Assembly: GCA_028622995.1 (NCBI GenBank) | Contig: JAJQJQ010000039.1 | Span: 2,449,695-2,513,694, forward strand | Direction of reading: 5' to 3' | DNA length: 64,000 nucleotides | From: Panagrolaimus kolymaensis | Lineage: Eukaryota > Nematoda > Chromadorea > Rhabditida > Panagrolaimidae | Shown here: positions 24,801 through 35,890 of the stretch, in pieces | Position numbering within the stretch: the first letter of the stretch is position 1 | Layout of the letters: each line of letters opens with the position of its first letter | Position numbers and translations under genes: made by a program | The notes under the pieces: model-generated | Seen by the model: only the letters and a program-made list of their open reading frames with translations | The model's database searches: none | Told to the model about the DNA's origin: nothing

Positions 24801-27800
24801 CGGATATCTTCATATGTTTATTAAGCACTGGTTGAATAAAAAAAATTATTCCAAAAATTTGTTTTAAAAATAAAGGACGATTTTTGAGATTTGAATTGAA
24901 CCTAATTTTAATGCGTCAAATCTTACTTTCGTTTTTATTAACGGATATCTTCATATGTTTATTAAGCACTGGCTGAATAAAAAAAATTATTCCAAAAATT
25001 TGTTTTAAAAATAAAGGACGATTTTTGAGATTTGAATTGAACCTAATTTTAATGCGTCAAATCTTACTTTCGTTTTTATTAACGGATATCTTCATATGTT
25101 TATTAAGCACTGGTTGAATAAAAAAAATTATTCCAAAAATTTGTTTTAAAAATAAAGGACGATTTTTGAGATTTGAATTGAACCTAATTTTAATGCGTCA
25201 AATCTTACTTTCGTTTTTATTAACGGATATCTTCATATGTTTATTAAGCACTGGCTGAATAAAAAAAATTATTCCAAAAATTTGTTTTAAAAATAAAGGA
25301 CGATTTTTGAGATTTGAATTGAACCTAATTTTAATGCGTCAAATCTTACTTTCGTTTTTATTAACGGATATCTTCATATGTTTATTAAGCACTGGTTGAA
25401 TAAAAAAAATTATTCCAAAAATTTGTTTTAAAAATAAAGGACGATTTTTGAGATTTGAATTGAACCTAATTTTAATGCGTCAAATCTTACTTTCGTTTTT
25501 ATTAACGGATATCTTCATATGTTTATTAAGCACTGGTTGAATAAAAAAAATTATTCCAAAAATTTGTTTTAAAAATAAAGGACGATTTTTGAGATTTGAA
25601 TTGAACCTAATTTTAATGCGTCAAATCTTACTTTCGTTTTTATTAACGGATATCTTCATATGTTTATTAAGCACTGGTTGAATAAAAAAAATTATTCCAA
25701 AAATTTGTTTTAAAAATAAAGGACGATTTTTGAGATTTGAATTGAACCTAATTTTAATGCGTCAAATCTTACTTTCGTTTTTATTAACGGATATCTTCAT
25801 ATGTTTATTAAGCACTGGTTGAATAAAAAAAATTATTCCAAAAATTTGTTTTAAAAATAAAGGACGATTTTTGAGATTTGAATTGAACCTAATTTTAATG
25901 CGTCAAATCTTACTTTCGTTTTTATTAACGGATATCTTCATATGTTTATTAAGCACTGGTTGAATAAAAAAAATTATTCCAAAAATTTGTTTTAAAAATA
26001 AAGGACGATTTTTGAGATTTGAATTGAACCTAATTTTAATGCGTCAAATCTTACTTTCGTTTTTATTAACGGATATCTTCATATGTTTATTAAGCACTGG
26101 TTGAATAAAAAAAATTATTCCAAAAATTTGTTTTAAAAATAAAGGACGATTTTTGAGATTTGAATTGAACCTAATTTTAATGCGTCAAATCTTACTTTCG
26201 TTTTTATTAACGGATATCTTCATATGTTTATTAAGCACTGGTTGAATAAAAAAAATTATTCCAAAAATTTGTTTTAAAAATAAAGGACGATTTTTGAGAT
26301 TTGAATTGAACCTAATTTTAATGCGTCAAATCTTACTTTCGTTTTTATTAACGGATATCTTCATATGTTTATTAAGCACTGGTTGAATAAAAAAAATTAT
26401 TCCAAAAATTTGTTTTAAAAATAAAGGACGATTTTTGAGATTTGAATTGAACCTAATTTTAATGCGTCAAATCTTACTTTCGTTTTTATTAACGGATATC
26501 TTCATATGTTTATTAAGCACTGGCTGAATAAAAAAAATTATTCCAAAAATTTGTTTTAAAAATAAAGGACGATTTTTGAGATTTGAATTGAACCTAATTT
26601 TAATGCGTCAAATCTTACTTTCGTTTTTATTAACGGATATCTTCATATGTTTATTAAGCACTGGTTGAATAAAAAAAATTATTCCAAAAATTTGTTTTAA
26701 AAATAAAGGACGATTTTTGAGATTTGAATTGAACCTAATTTTAATGCGTCAAATCTTACTTTCGTTTTTATTAACGGATATCTTCATATGTTTATTAAGC
26801 ACTGGTTGAATAAAAAAAATTATTCCAAAAATTTGTTTTAAAAATAAAGGACGATTTTTGAGATTTGAATTGAACCTAATTTTAATGCGTCAAATCTTAC
26901 TTTCGTTTTTATTAACGGATATCTTCATATGTTTATTAAGCACTGGTTGAATAAAAAAAATTATTCCAAAAATTTGTTTTAAAAATAAAGGACGATTTTT
27001 GAGATTTGAATTGAACCTAATTTTAATGCGTCAAATCTTACTTTCGTTTTTATTAACGGATATCTTCATATGTTTATTAAGCACTGGTTGAATAAAAAAA
27101 ATTATTCCAAAAATTTGTTTTAAAAATAAAGGACGATTTTTGAGATTTGAATTGAACCTAATTTTAATGCGTCAAATCTTACTTTCGTTTTTATTAACGG
27201 ATATCTTCATATGTTTATTAAGCACTGGTTGAATAAAAAAAATTATTCCAAAAATTTGTTTTAAAAATAAAGGACGATTTTTGAGATTTGAATTGAACCT
27301 AATTTTAATGCGTCAAATCTTACTTTCGTTTTTATTAACGGATATCTTCATATGTTTATTAAGCACTGGTTGAATAAAAAAAATTATTCCAAAAATTTGT
27401 TTTAAAAATAAAGGACGATTTTTGAGATTTGAATTGAACCTAATTTTAATGCGTCAAATCTTACTTTCGTTTTTATTAACGGATATCTTCATATGTTTAT
27501 TAAGCACTGGTTGAATAAAAAAAATTATTCCAAAAATTTGTTTTAAAAATAAAGGACGATTTTTGAGATTTGAATTGAACCTAATTTTAATGCGTCAAAT
27601 CTTACTTTCGTTTTTATTAACGGATATCTTCATATGTTTATTAAGCACTGGTTGAATAAAAAAAATTATTCCAAAAATTTGTTTTAAAAATAAAGGACGA
27701 TTTTTGAGATTTGAATTGAACCTAATTTTAATGCGTCAAATCTTACTTTCGTTTTTATTAACGGATATCTTCATATGTTTATTAAGCACTGGTTGAATAA

Positions 27801-28716
27801 AAAAAATTATTCCAAAAATTTGTTTTAAAAATAAAGGACGATTTTTGAGATTTGAATTGAACCTAATTTTAATGCGTCAAATCTTACTTTCGTTTTTATT
27901 AACGGATATCTTCATATGTTTATTAAGCACTGGTTGAATAAAAAAAATTATTCCAAAAATTTGTTTTAAAAATAAAGGACGATTTTTGAGATTTGAATTG
28001 AACCTAATTTTAATGCGTCAAATCTTACTTTCGTTTTTATTAACGGATATCTTCATATGTTTATTAAGCACTGGTTGAATAAAAAAAATTATTCCAAAAA
28101 TTTGTTTTAAAAATAAAGGACGATTTTTGAGATTTGAATTGAACCTAATTTTAATGCGTCAAATCTTACTTTCGTTTTTATTAACGGATATCTTCATATG
28201 TTTATTAAGCACTGGTTGAATAAAAAAAATTATTCCAAAAATTTGTTTTAAAAATAAAGGACGATTTTTGAGATTTGAATTGAACCTAATTTTAATGCGT
28301 CAAATCTTACTTTCGTTTTTATTAACGGATATCTTCATATGTTTATTAAGCACTGGCTGAATAAAAAAAATTATTCCAAAAATTTGTTTTAAAAATAAAG
28401 GACGATTTTTGAGATTTGAATTGAACCTAATTTTAATGCGTCAAATCTTACTTTCGTTTTTATTAACGGATATCTTCATATGTTTATTAAGCACTGGCTG
28501 AATAAAAAAAATTATTCCAAAAATTTGTTTTAAAAATAAAGGACGATTTTTGAGATTTGAATTGAACCTAATTTTAATGCGTCAAATCTTACTTTCGTTT
28601 TTATTAACGGATATCTTCATATGTTTATTAAGCACTGGTTGAATAAAAAAAATTATTCCAAAAATTTGTTTTAAAAATAAAGGACGATTTTTGAGATTTG
28701 AATTGAACCTAATTTT
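15802..28716. repeat. Tandem satellite, 141-bp unit, 91 full copies plus a partial copy
   Basis: The unit starting CACTGG(C/T)TGAATA recurs exactly every 141 bases from 15,802 to 28,633 (12,831 = 91 x 141), so no insertion or deletion has occurred in 91 units. The unit is about 24% GC. Variation is almost confined to one C/T site at unit position 7; I also noticed single changes in the units starting 20,032, 21,865 and 22,852. Each unit carries an 8-base inverted repeat, AGATTTGA at unit positions 62-69 and TCAAATCT at 91-98. Every frame has stops, so it is not coding. After 28,716 a further ~55 bases still resemble the unit but with many changes towards T. The array ends about 170 bases before the kinase gene start. 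Confidence 0.98.
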
Positions 28717-28890
28717 TTTGCCTCAAATCTTTCTTCCACTTTTTTTTAAAGAACCTTCTTATTCTTTTATCCGTTTTATTTTACTTCTTGCTCTTTTTGG
28801 ATTTTTAACGTTTTTTTCTTTTTATAAAAAATTTTTTTGTTAACTACTTTCTTTGTTTTCTTTTTAACCTTTTTTTATTTTTAGGTAAAA

Positions 28891-31800
28891 ATGCCTCTTC
28901 CTTTAAATTATAGAAGCTCTATTGATATAAGTATGGTTTTTTTTTTTTTTTTGTTATATTTTTTTTTTATAGAACATGGAATTCATCCTCCACCCAAGCC
29001 AAAACGTCCGGGAAATAAAAAAAGAGAAAAATATCCTCTTCCAATTGTTTCTTATTCTTGGAATCCTGGTTTGTGTTTTTATATTTTTTTTATATTTCGA
29101 TAAAATTATTTTTAGCACCTTATCGTAAACTTGGTGGATATGTTACGCGTAATCGAATTAGGTCCCGTTCTTTTTTGAATGGTATGTTTTTTTTACGATT
29201 CCCTTCTTATTATTACTTAGTACAATTTTTTTCTTCTTAAATTTTTTTTCTTTTTTACAGATGCTGATTATCGATCGTCACCTAAACGAAGAAGAAATAT
29301 TAGTGTATGTTTTTTCCTATTTTTTATTCTTTTGGCAACTATTAAATGAGTATCACATTTCTAAAAAAGTTATATGCTATTTCTCCCTTTTTTTGAAAGC
29401 TTTCAACTGAAGTAGCTAGAGTAAATTTTGTAAAATGATTTTCTTAGTTTTAGTCTTAAAATCCTTTCTTCTTTATGAATTTGGGCTATTCATCCTTTTT
29501 ATTTTTGTGTTTATTAATTATGAAAAATTCAATTTCCCATTGATTTATTATGGATTTTTTTGACAAAATTTGAACATCTTTGATATTTTTTATTTCACAA
29601 ATAATTATGATTTTCCTGTTTTTCTTCTGATTAGTTATTTTTTTCTTTTAACTAAACTTTTATCTTTTTTAGGAAGGTTCAAACAATAACGATGTCGATT
29701 ACAACGATAACTATGATTATAGTTCGCCAATTCGGTTTCCAAGACGTGTGTCACCAATTCGCCCAAGTACTTCGTTGTTTTCTAATATTCAAGATCCAAA
29801 TGTGAGTTATACATAGTTTTAATTTCACATTTTCTTTTAATGTTATTTGATATAGTTACTAACACTTTTTACATTTTAGGATAATCACGACGTACAAGAT
29901 GAAGAAGTTTATGAAAAACAACAACCAGAATCGTCACCTTCATTTTCATTTGATACGACACAAAGCTTACAACCTTCAAATTTAGTAAGTTTTCTTTTCT
30001 TCAAAATGGTTCAAAAATTTTACCGTGCAAATGGAAAATAACTACAAACTTACTTTTTAGGAAAATTCAAATTATGATTACGATTATGGTCAAGATTTTA
30101 TGGATTCAAGAACACCTGGAATTGGTTATAAACCTGAATTCAGTGATGTATGTTTATCTCTTTTTTGTTTTGTTTTATACTACATGATTAATATTTTAGG
30201 ATGATTCTGATGAAAGTACATTGAGTGAATTTAGTGAAGATGATGCATCATCAGAATATTCTTCGATAGAAGGTGATGATGATGAGTATGATACAGTTAG
30301 TTTCTTTTGTATTTTTTTTTTAATTTCTTAGGTGTTAAAAAAAACACATTCTTTATTTAGCTTGGTTAATTTTTAGACTAAAGGATATTATCCTGAAATT
30401 TTTGGTACTCGCATTGGACTAGATGTTGAAAAATGCATAAATCCTACACATGAAGCTATGTCAAAATTATGGTATGTTTTAAGTAAAACAATTTCTAAAT
30501 GTCTATAACTTTGCCCATCATTATCATCTATTTTTTCTATTCTAGTAAATTGTTGTTTTTAAACTAATTTTTAAATGAATTATAATTAATAAAATTTTAG
30601 GGAAAATATTATAGCTTTGAAAGAAACAAGAAAGAATATTATCAATGAACTCAATCGGAAATTAAAAAAGCCAAGAAAATTTTGTGCTGACGATGCTGAA
30701 TATTTCAATAGAAAGATTTCCATCATAAAAGTGCTTCTTAATGCATCGTCTCCTGTTATTACAAAATTAAGAGCAACTTTTATTCGTGGTTCAAATAAAA
30801 ATCATGTTTTGTTTCAAGGTTATAAATATTCAAGAAGTCGCCAAGAACCCTCTCGTTACAAATGTACATATAATGCTGATCCCGATGCTGAAGATTTTGA
30901 TTATTCATTGTTTAATTGTTTGGGATATCTTGAACTTGATGAAAAAGGTTATCTCCAACCTGGAAGTTGTGTAAGACATTATCATGATCATGTTAAAAAT
31001 GTATGTTTGAATAAAAAATGAATTTCTTTTTTTATATTGTTTACAAAATTTTAGTGTAATTTTGATCAAAAGCTCTCTGAACATGTTCTTGCTAATTTTG
31101 ATAAAGTTACAATTGAACCTCACTATGTTCGAAAACGAAGTAAATTAAATTCTTTCCTGATTGCAAAGTTACAACAAGCTGAAAAATATAAGTAAGAACC
31201 TAAGCCACAGATAAAAAATTCAAATATTTTAACCAACATATTTACTTTATCTTTTTAGCTCTGAAGCTGAACAAATTAAATCAGAGGAAGAATTTATTGA
31301 ACTGCAATTGGAGACGTTAAGATTGTTAAACAAGTTTGACGAAGGTATGTTTTAATGATATTTTCTAAAGAAATCGATTTTGTTTGTTGAACAAGTGAAA
31401 TATAAAATTATAAGAAATAATTGCTTTAACATTTTTAGGAGAGAAAAATTATATACCGTCGTTCATTGAATGGGTTCAATTTTTTCGCATTCATGTTAGA
31501 ATTGGTGATGCTCCACAATACGACAAACATGTGTTACAACATCGAACCGATCTCATTGCTGATTCAATTCATACAACGCTTAAATCCAAAGAAGATTTTC
31601 GTCATAGCGCTTTGAGTGCCAAGAATATTCTTGAAAATGACAAGCGTTTTGTTCTTTTTAAGAAAAAATGGTGGATTTGCTATATAAAATTCGATTACTC
31701 TGTGGCCAATCTGTGAGTTTATTTTATGTTTAAAAGCGATCCATATATATTCGAGTCCTATTATGTCTAATATTGCAATTTTTAATTACTGTTTCGAAAA

Positions 31801-33065
31801 GTAAAGACCATCGAAATGGGGTTTCATCGAAACCTATGCTTTTTATTGCTTTAACTTGAAATGACAATGGACAGAGAAATAATTTTATTTATAATATTTT
31901 TTTAGTAACGATATCAAGAAGAATATTTGTATAAAATTTATGAAAGAAAATGCTCAAGCAAAAAAATATGTGGGTTATGGTGGTTTTGGTGAAGTACGAA
32001 GAATGAAGTTTAATGGATGTGATACAGAATTTGTAGAAAAAGTATATAAAAATATAAAATTACGAATGCCAGCGATAGCAGAAGCTAAAGCTTTTACTCG
32101 ATGTGATAATCATAAATATATTCCAAAGATGATTTACAGCGGGTACAATGCTGATGGAAAATGGTGTACTGTAACAGAATATATCAAAGGTGGCACTCTT
32201 CAATATCATGTTGAAAAATCAAACATTTCTGATGAAGGCAAACAAACAATTGCATATCAACTTGCTCTTGCTCTTGAATATGTACACGAAAACAACTTAA
32301 CACATGGGTGAGTAACAGGTTTCTATTTCCATGCAAAACTAACACCAATTAAAAAAATTATAAAGCTTTGATATATTTCTGAAATCCTCTTTGATAAAAT
32401 GATTTGTTAAATTTATTATATTTTGTTGTTTTAGGGATCTCAAACCTGATAATGTTGCATTGACTCTAACTGGCCATGTGCGGCTTTTTGATTTTGGTAA
32501 TTCTCGTGACATTAAAATACATAAAGAGTTAATATCTTCATTATGTCCATATAGTGCTCCTGAAGTGGTTCTCGAACAACCTGCTGGATTATCTGCAGAT
32601 CGATGGTCATATGGTATTCTTCTTGCTTATATGATTCAAGGAAAAGAGCCATTTAAAATTACAACAGAAAAAAGATTTCTTAAAGCAAAGTGTTATGGAG
32701 AACCAAATCTTGAAGGGATTAATGATGCTGCTGCTAAAGAACTTATTTATGGTCTTTTACAACATGATCCAAATGAACGTCTCAATAATATTTCTAAACA
32801 TCATTATTTTAATGGAGTTGAAGAAGATGATCCACCGTTCAAACCTATGAACGTTCTAATGCCTGACACTTCTGGAAATCCCAATACAAGCTTTTTTGTC
32901 AACAACATTGTTATTAAGAAATTTCAAAAGTTTGCTGATAGAAAATGTTATTCTAATGATTTTCGTAATGTTCATCCGATACTACAAAGACGGGCTCTCA
33001 AAATACCTTCTAAAGCTTATTTAGACACCTTTAAGAAACATCCAGATGCTGGTGGAAACGAATAA
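28891..33065 (+). CDS. Large protein with C-terminal AGC-like protein kinase domain
   Basis: Fifteen exons (28891-28930, 28973-29068, 29116-29181, 29261-29304, 29673-29801, 29880-29984, 30061-30147, 30200-30295, 30377-30471, 30601-31000, 31055-31191, 31259-31344, 31439-31712, 31906-32307, 32435-33065) join in frame to 895 residues. The ATG follows a TTTTTAG site by a few bases, suggesting trans-splicing. The first ~250 residues look disordered: PPPKPKRP, RR/SP stretches, then Asp/Glu/Tyr-rich segments. The kinase domain covers about residues 585-800: glycine loop GYGGFGEV, Lys in FVEKVYKN, Glu in AEAKAF, catalytic loop HGDLKPDN (Gly in place of the HRD Arg), DFGN, SAPEVV and ADRWSYG. All catalytic residues are present, so activity is likely. 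A following DDPPFKP block resembles the AGC tail. I cannot assign a named subfamily. A spliced intron-like segment follows the stop codon. Confidence 0.85.
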
Positions 33066-33810
33066 TAGTTAAATGTTGTCTAGTTATTTCACGAAGTAAG
33101 TTCTTTTTTTCTTGTTAAAGATAATTTTTGGCTAAATAATACAATGAATTTTTTTTAGGAAACTATTATCAAACTGATCGTGATGATGAATACCAAGAAT
33201 AAATGCACTGAAACAATTTTTAATTTTGATTGTATTGATAATTGTGCATAAAATTCCCTTTTTATTTTACAACCTTCACTTTTGTTTTTTTAAATAAATT
33301 TGTTCATTGATATTTTGTTTTTTTCCTACGGCATTCATAGAACCGATAGTCAGGTTTCAATGTCGGCTTTTGGAAGCTCATTCAGGATATGATTCTTCAT
33401 TTGGAATTTCAAAAGCAAGCCATAAATCAAATCGGTCAGTGCCATCGAATCATCAACCAGAAAAACAAATTTAATGCTTCAAAAATAAAGCTAACAAGAT
33501 TATTAGCATTTCTCTTTAAAATTATTTTGAAATGACGTTTAAAAAAGAATTAATTAATGTTTTAACAAATCTTTGTTTGCACCCTTTTAAACCAACGACG
33601 ATGACCATCATAAAAAATAATGTTTGATTGAAGAAGAAAAAAAAGTTTGAGTTAAAAAATGATCATTCAAATTGATGCTTGAAATTTACATAAATGCAAA
33701 AAATAAAATCATCGATTGCATTTGAAAGTTTTTTTGTGTTGTTGAAATTTTTATCGCTTGTTCAACGTTTGTCGATTCCTTCCTTCATTTTTTTCTCATG
33801 GAAAATTTAG
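33066..33810. other. 3' region of the kinase gene and spacer
   Basis: A GTAAGT...TTTTTTTAG intron-like segment (about 33,096-33,159) follows the stop codon and leads into a short acid-rich exon-like piece, as if the gene once ended further downstream. From 33,212 a duplicated segment follows. The rest is AT-rich with no gene seen. Confidence 0.45.
33212..33402. repeat. Short segmental duplication, copy 1
   Basis: Resembles 37,351-37,622 over ~190 bases: shared AATTTTGATTGTATT start, ATTGTGCATAA, CATTCATAGAACC.ATAGTC and AATGTCGGCTTTTG blocks in the same order, with an extra stretch in copy 2. Lies directly behind the kinase gene. Confidence 0.75.
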
Positions 33811-34482
33811 ATGAGAAATCATGAGTGCTCGGTGATGAATAAAGTGTATGGATTTTTGGCTGAAATAACTCGAAGATACAAATCCCAAAAGCTTTGGCAA
33901 GCTTTTCAAGATACATTTAATTGTATGCCTTTAACAGCTTTAATTGATGAAAGAATTTTATGTAAGATTTTCTTATCTAATTTCCTAATGCCACTTTAAC
34001 TTTTTTTAGGTATGCATGGAGGTTTAAGTCCACAACTAACTTCAATGGAACAACTTCGACAAATCAATCGTCCTATTGATCCACTTGGAAATGGAATGGA
34101 AATTGATTTATTATGGGCTGATCCTGTACCAGGCATGAAAGGATTTCAACCAAATCGTCGAGGAACAAGTTATGGATTTGGTGAAGATATTTTAGCTGAA
34201 AAATGTAAAGAATTGAATCTTGATCTTATTGCTTGAGCTCATCAAGTCGTTCAGGTAAGTCACTTCTCAACTTCTTAATGTTGATGTATTTGATATATTT
34301 TGGTAACAATTTTAATGGAAAACAAGAAATATGAATAATATTTTCTCAAGTTGAATTAATGATTTTGTATTTATTGTTCGTATTTGTGAGTTATTTTACA
34401 TTGTTTTTTTCATTATGGAATTTTTTTTCAGGGTTGCGTTTATAGACTAAGAAGTATGATTGATAGCTGTATATCGCCATGA
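33811..34482 (+). pseudogene. PP1-type Ser/Thr phosphatase fragment
   Basis: Exon-like pieces 33811-33961, 34010-34254 and 34432-34482 encode the middle and later part of a PP1 catalytic subunit: a NHECS block (metal-site GNHE, here with the Gly replaced), an [18 protein letters not shown] strand, CMHGGLSP, an LLWADP block, RGTSYGFGE and AHQVV. The N-terminal GDxHG and GDxVDRG metal motifs are missing upstream. Just before AHQVV an in-frame TGA (34,234-34,236) sits where the family has the Arg codon of RAHQVV, as a CGA to TGA change would give. The third piece is weakly similar to the region beyond and soon meets a stop. PP1-like genes such as sperm GSP-type proteins are multiplied in nematodes; this copy is judged dead. 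Confidence 0.8.
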
Positions 34483-34720
34483 TGCATCAAACTTTATTCA
34501 ACTGCATTTTTGCATTTTCTTTTACTTTCTTTCACGTTGATTATTTTCTTGACTAAAACGCTTATTTTTCAGGCTACTACAACTATGCTTTCTTCCTTTG
34601 CTGTTTCTGCTGTTAAAACTATCATTGGTGATAGTTGTGGACGTGATTTATTCTTCTCCACCTTTGGTGCTTAATGCTCCAGTAATTTTTGCGACGCTTT
34701 GCAGAAATGCAATGCAATGG

Positions 34721-34855
34721 CACCATTGGGTGTAAAATGTAAAAGAGCACCGTTAGGTGTAATGTTTTATGGATCACCGCCAGGTGTATATGTTTTTGCG
34801 CCACCGTTGGGTGTAAATGTCTATGGGCCACCGCTAGGTGTTAATGCCTTGGATG
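34721..34855 (+). repeat. 27-bp minisatellite, five copies, coding-type period
   Basis: Units begin at 34,721, 34,748, 34,775, 34,802 and 34,829, each starting CACCG/CACCA and spaced exactly 27 bases. In one open frame (34,699-35,079) each unit gives a nine-residue repeat of the form (A/S/P)PLGV.V(Y/F)(G/A). The period of three and preserved Pro-Leu-Gly-Val suggest it was once translated, perhaps as the tail of a neighbouring broken gene. Confidence 0.8.
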
Positions 34856-35075
34856 TCTCACGACATAGCTGGAACGGATACTGCTGTGGTATTGTTTCAA
34901 ATAAATTTTGGTTTGTTAAACATCATTGTTTAGCTAATAATGCTTTCTTGATTGTTTTTGCTGTTGATGGTGTTTTATGTTTCAAGGAAATTAAAGTTTT
35001 TCTAACGCTATATGATAAAGACAATTCTATTGGAGATGCTGATAGGCATTTTAGGCATTTTGAAAATGAAGATTT

Positions 35076-35543
35076 TTGATCGCTGAAGGATATTCTTTTC
35101 TTCAAAAAGATTTGGATATACTTTTACCATCTGAACTTCATGGAAATGATGATTTATTACTGTTTTTAGCTGCAGATCAAGTTGTAGGATTTGTAACGGG
35201 TGTTGCAGAATATGTTGCAAGGCAAGGTATTAAGAAAGTTAGCGTCTTACCTTCAAACTATCATCAATTGTTGAGAGCTGATTCTAATGCTGATCCTTTT
35301 GCGCATTTGCGAGTTTTTAAAAGTGACTTTGATATGTTTATGGTTCCAATGTGTGAAAACAATCATTGGTATTTGGTTGTTTTTAGACTTGGCACTAAAA
35401 AAAATTCTGTTTATGACAATTTACATTGGGGATTTCCTCCCATATATTGTAAATTTGAAGCTCTAACTATTTTATATCCGTGGGTACAAAAACGAAATCA
35501 CAAATTAAACTTGCTTCGTATAGCCACTTGGTTTAATGTTTAA
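35076..35543 (+). pseudogene. Ulp1/SENP-like (C48) cysteine protease fragment
   Basis: The open frame encodes a peptide resembling the Ulp1 fold: an LQKDLDILLPSEL block (substrate-side helix region), VSVLPSNYHQ, then MVPMCENNHWYLVVF with the likely catalytic His and VYDNLHW with the likely Asp. In this family the Gln and catalytic Cys (QxxxxDCG) should follow about 50-80 residues later, but the frame stops at 35,543 and the next 100 bases do not encode them in any frame I checked. No start codon or upstream exon is clear. I read it as a truncated, probably inactive copy. Confidence in the family is moderate and rests on motif order. Confidence 0.6.
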
Positions 35544-35710
35544 TTTTCGATTGCCCTCAGCTTTTGTCTTTGAGTTTATTGATATTACTTTGTTTTTGTA
35601 AAAAAAGTACACATTTTTAAATAAATTAAAAAGAAGTCAATTATTTCATAAAATCAATGCAAAAGTGAATTGTAAAAGTTACACTAATTCAAAGTCCTTT
35701 TAAAAAACAA

Positions 35711-35890
35711 TCACTTATCTCGATCATAATAATCCTTTTGAGCATCTTTGTACATTACTGCCATTTGTTTCAAAGTTTCATTAGCTTGTTCAATTCTTTC
35801 AACACAAGTTTTTAAAATTCCATTTTAGAGGTTGGCATTTTCGGCACATATTTTTGAACATGAATCATTTTTAAAGTTTCTTTCGATGGA
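35711..35890 (-). pseudogene. Coiled-coil protein fragment with in-frame stop
   Basis: Minus strand: a coding-like stretch ending at a TGA (35,711-35,713) encodes a short amphipathic helix (ERIEQANETLKQMAVMY) followed by DYYDRDK. One in-frame TAA interrupts it about 36 codons before the end, with coding-type sequence continuing on the far side. Family unknown. Confidence 0.4.

Noticed and set aside
15802..28716. Regular array considered as a CRISPR array
   Set aside because: The whole 141-base unit repeats with no unique spacers, in a eukaryotic genome; it is a satellite.
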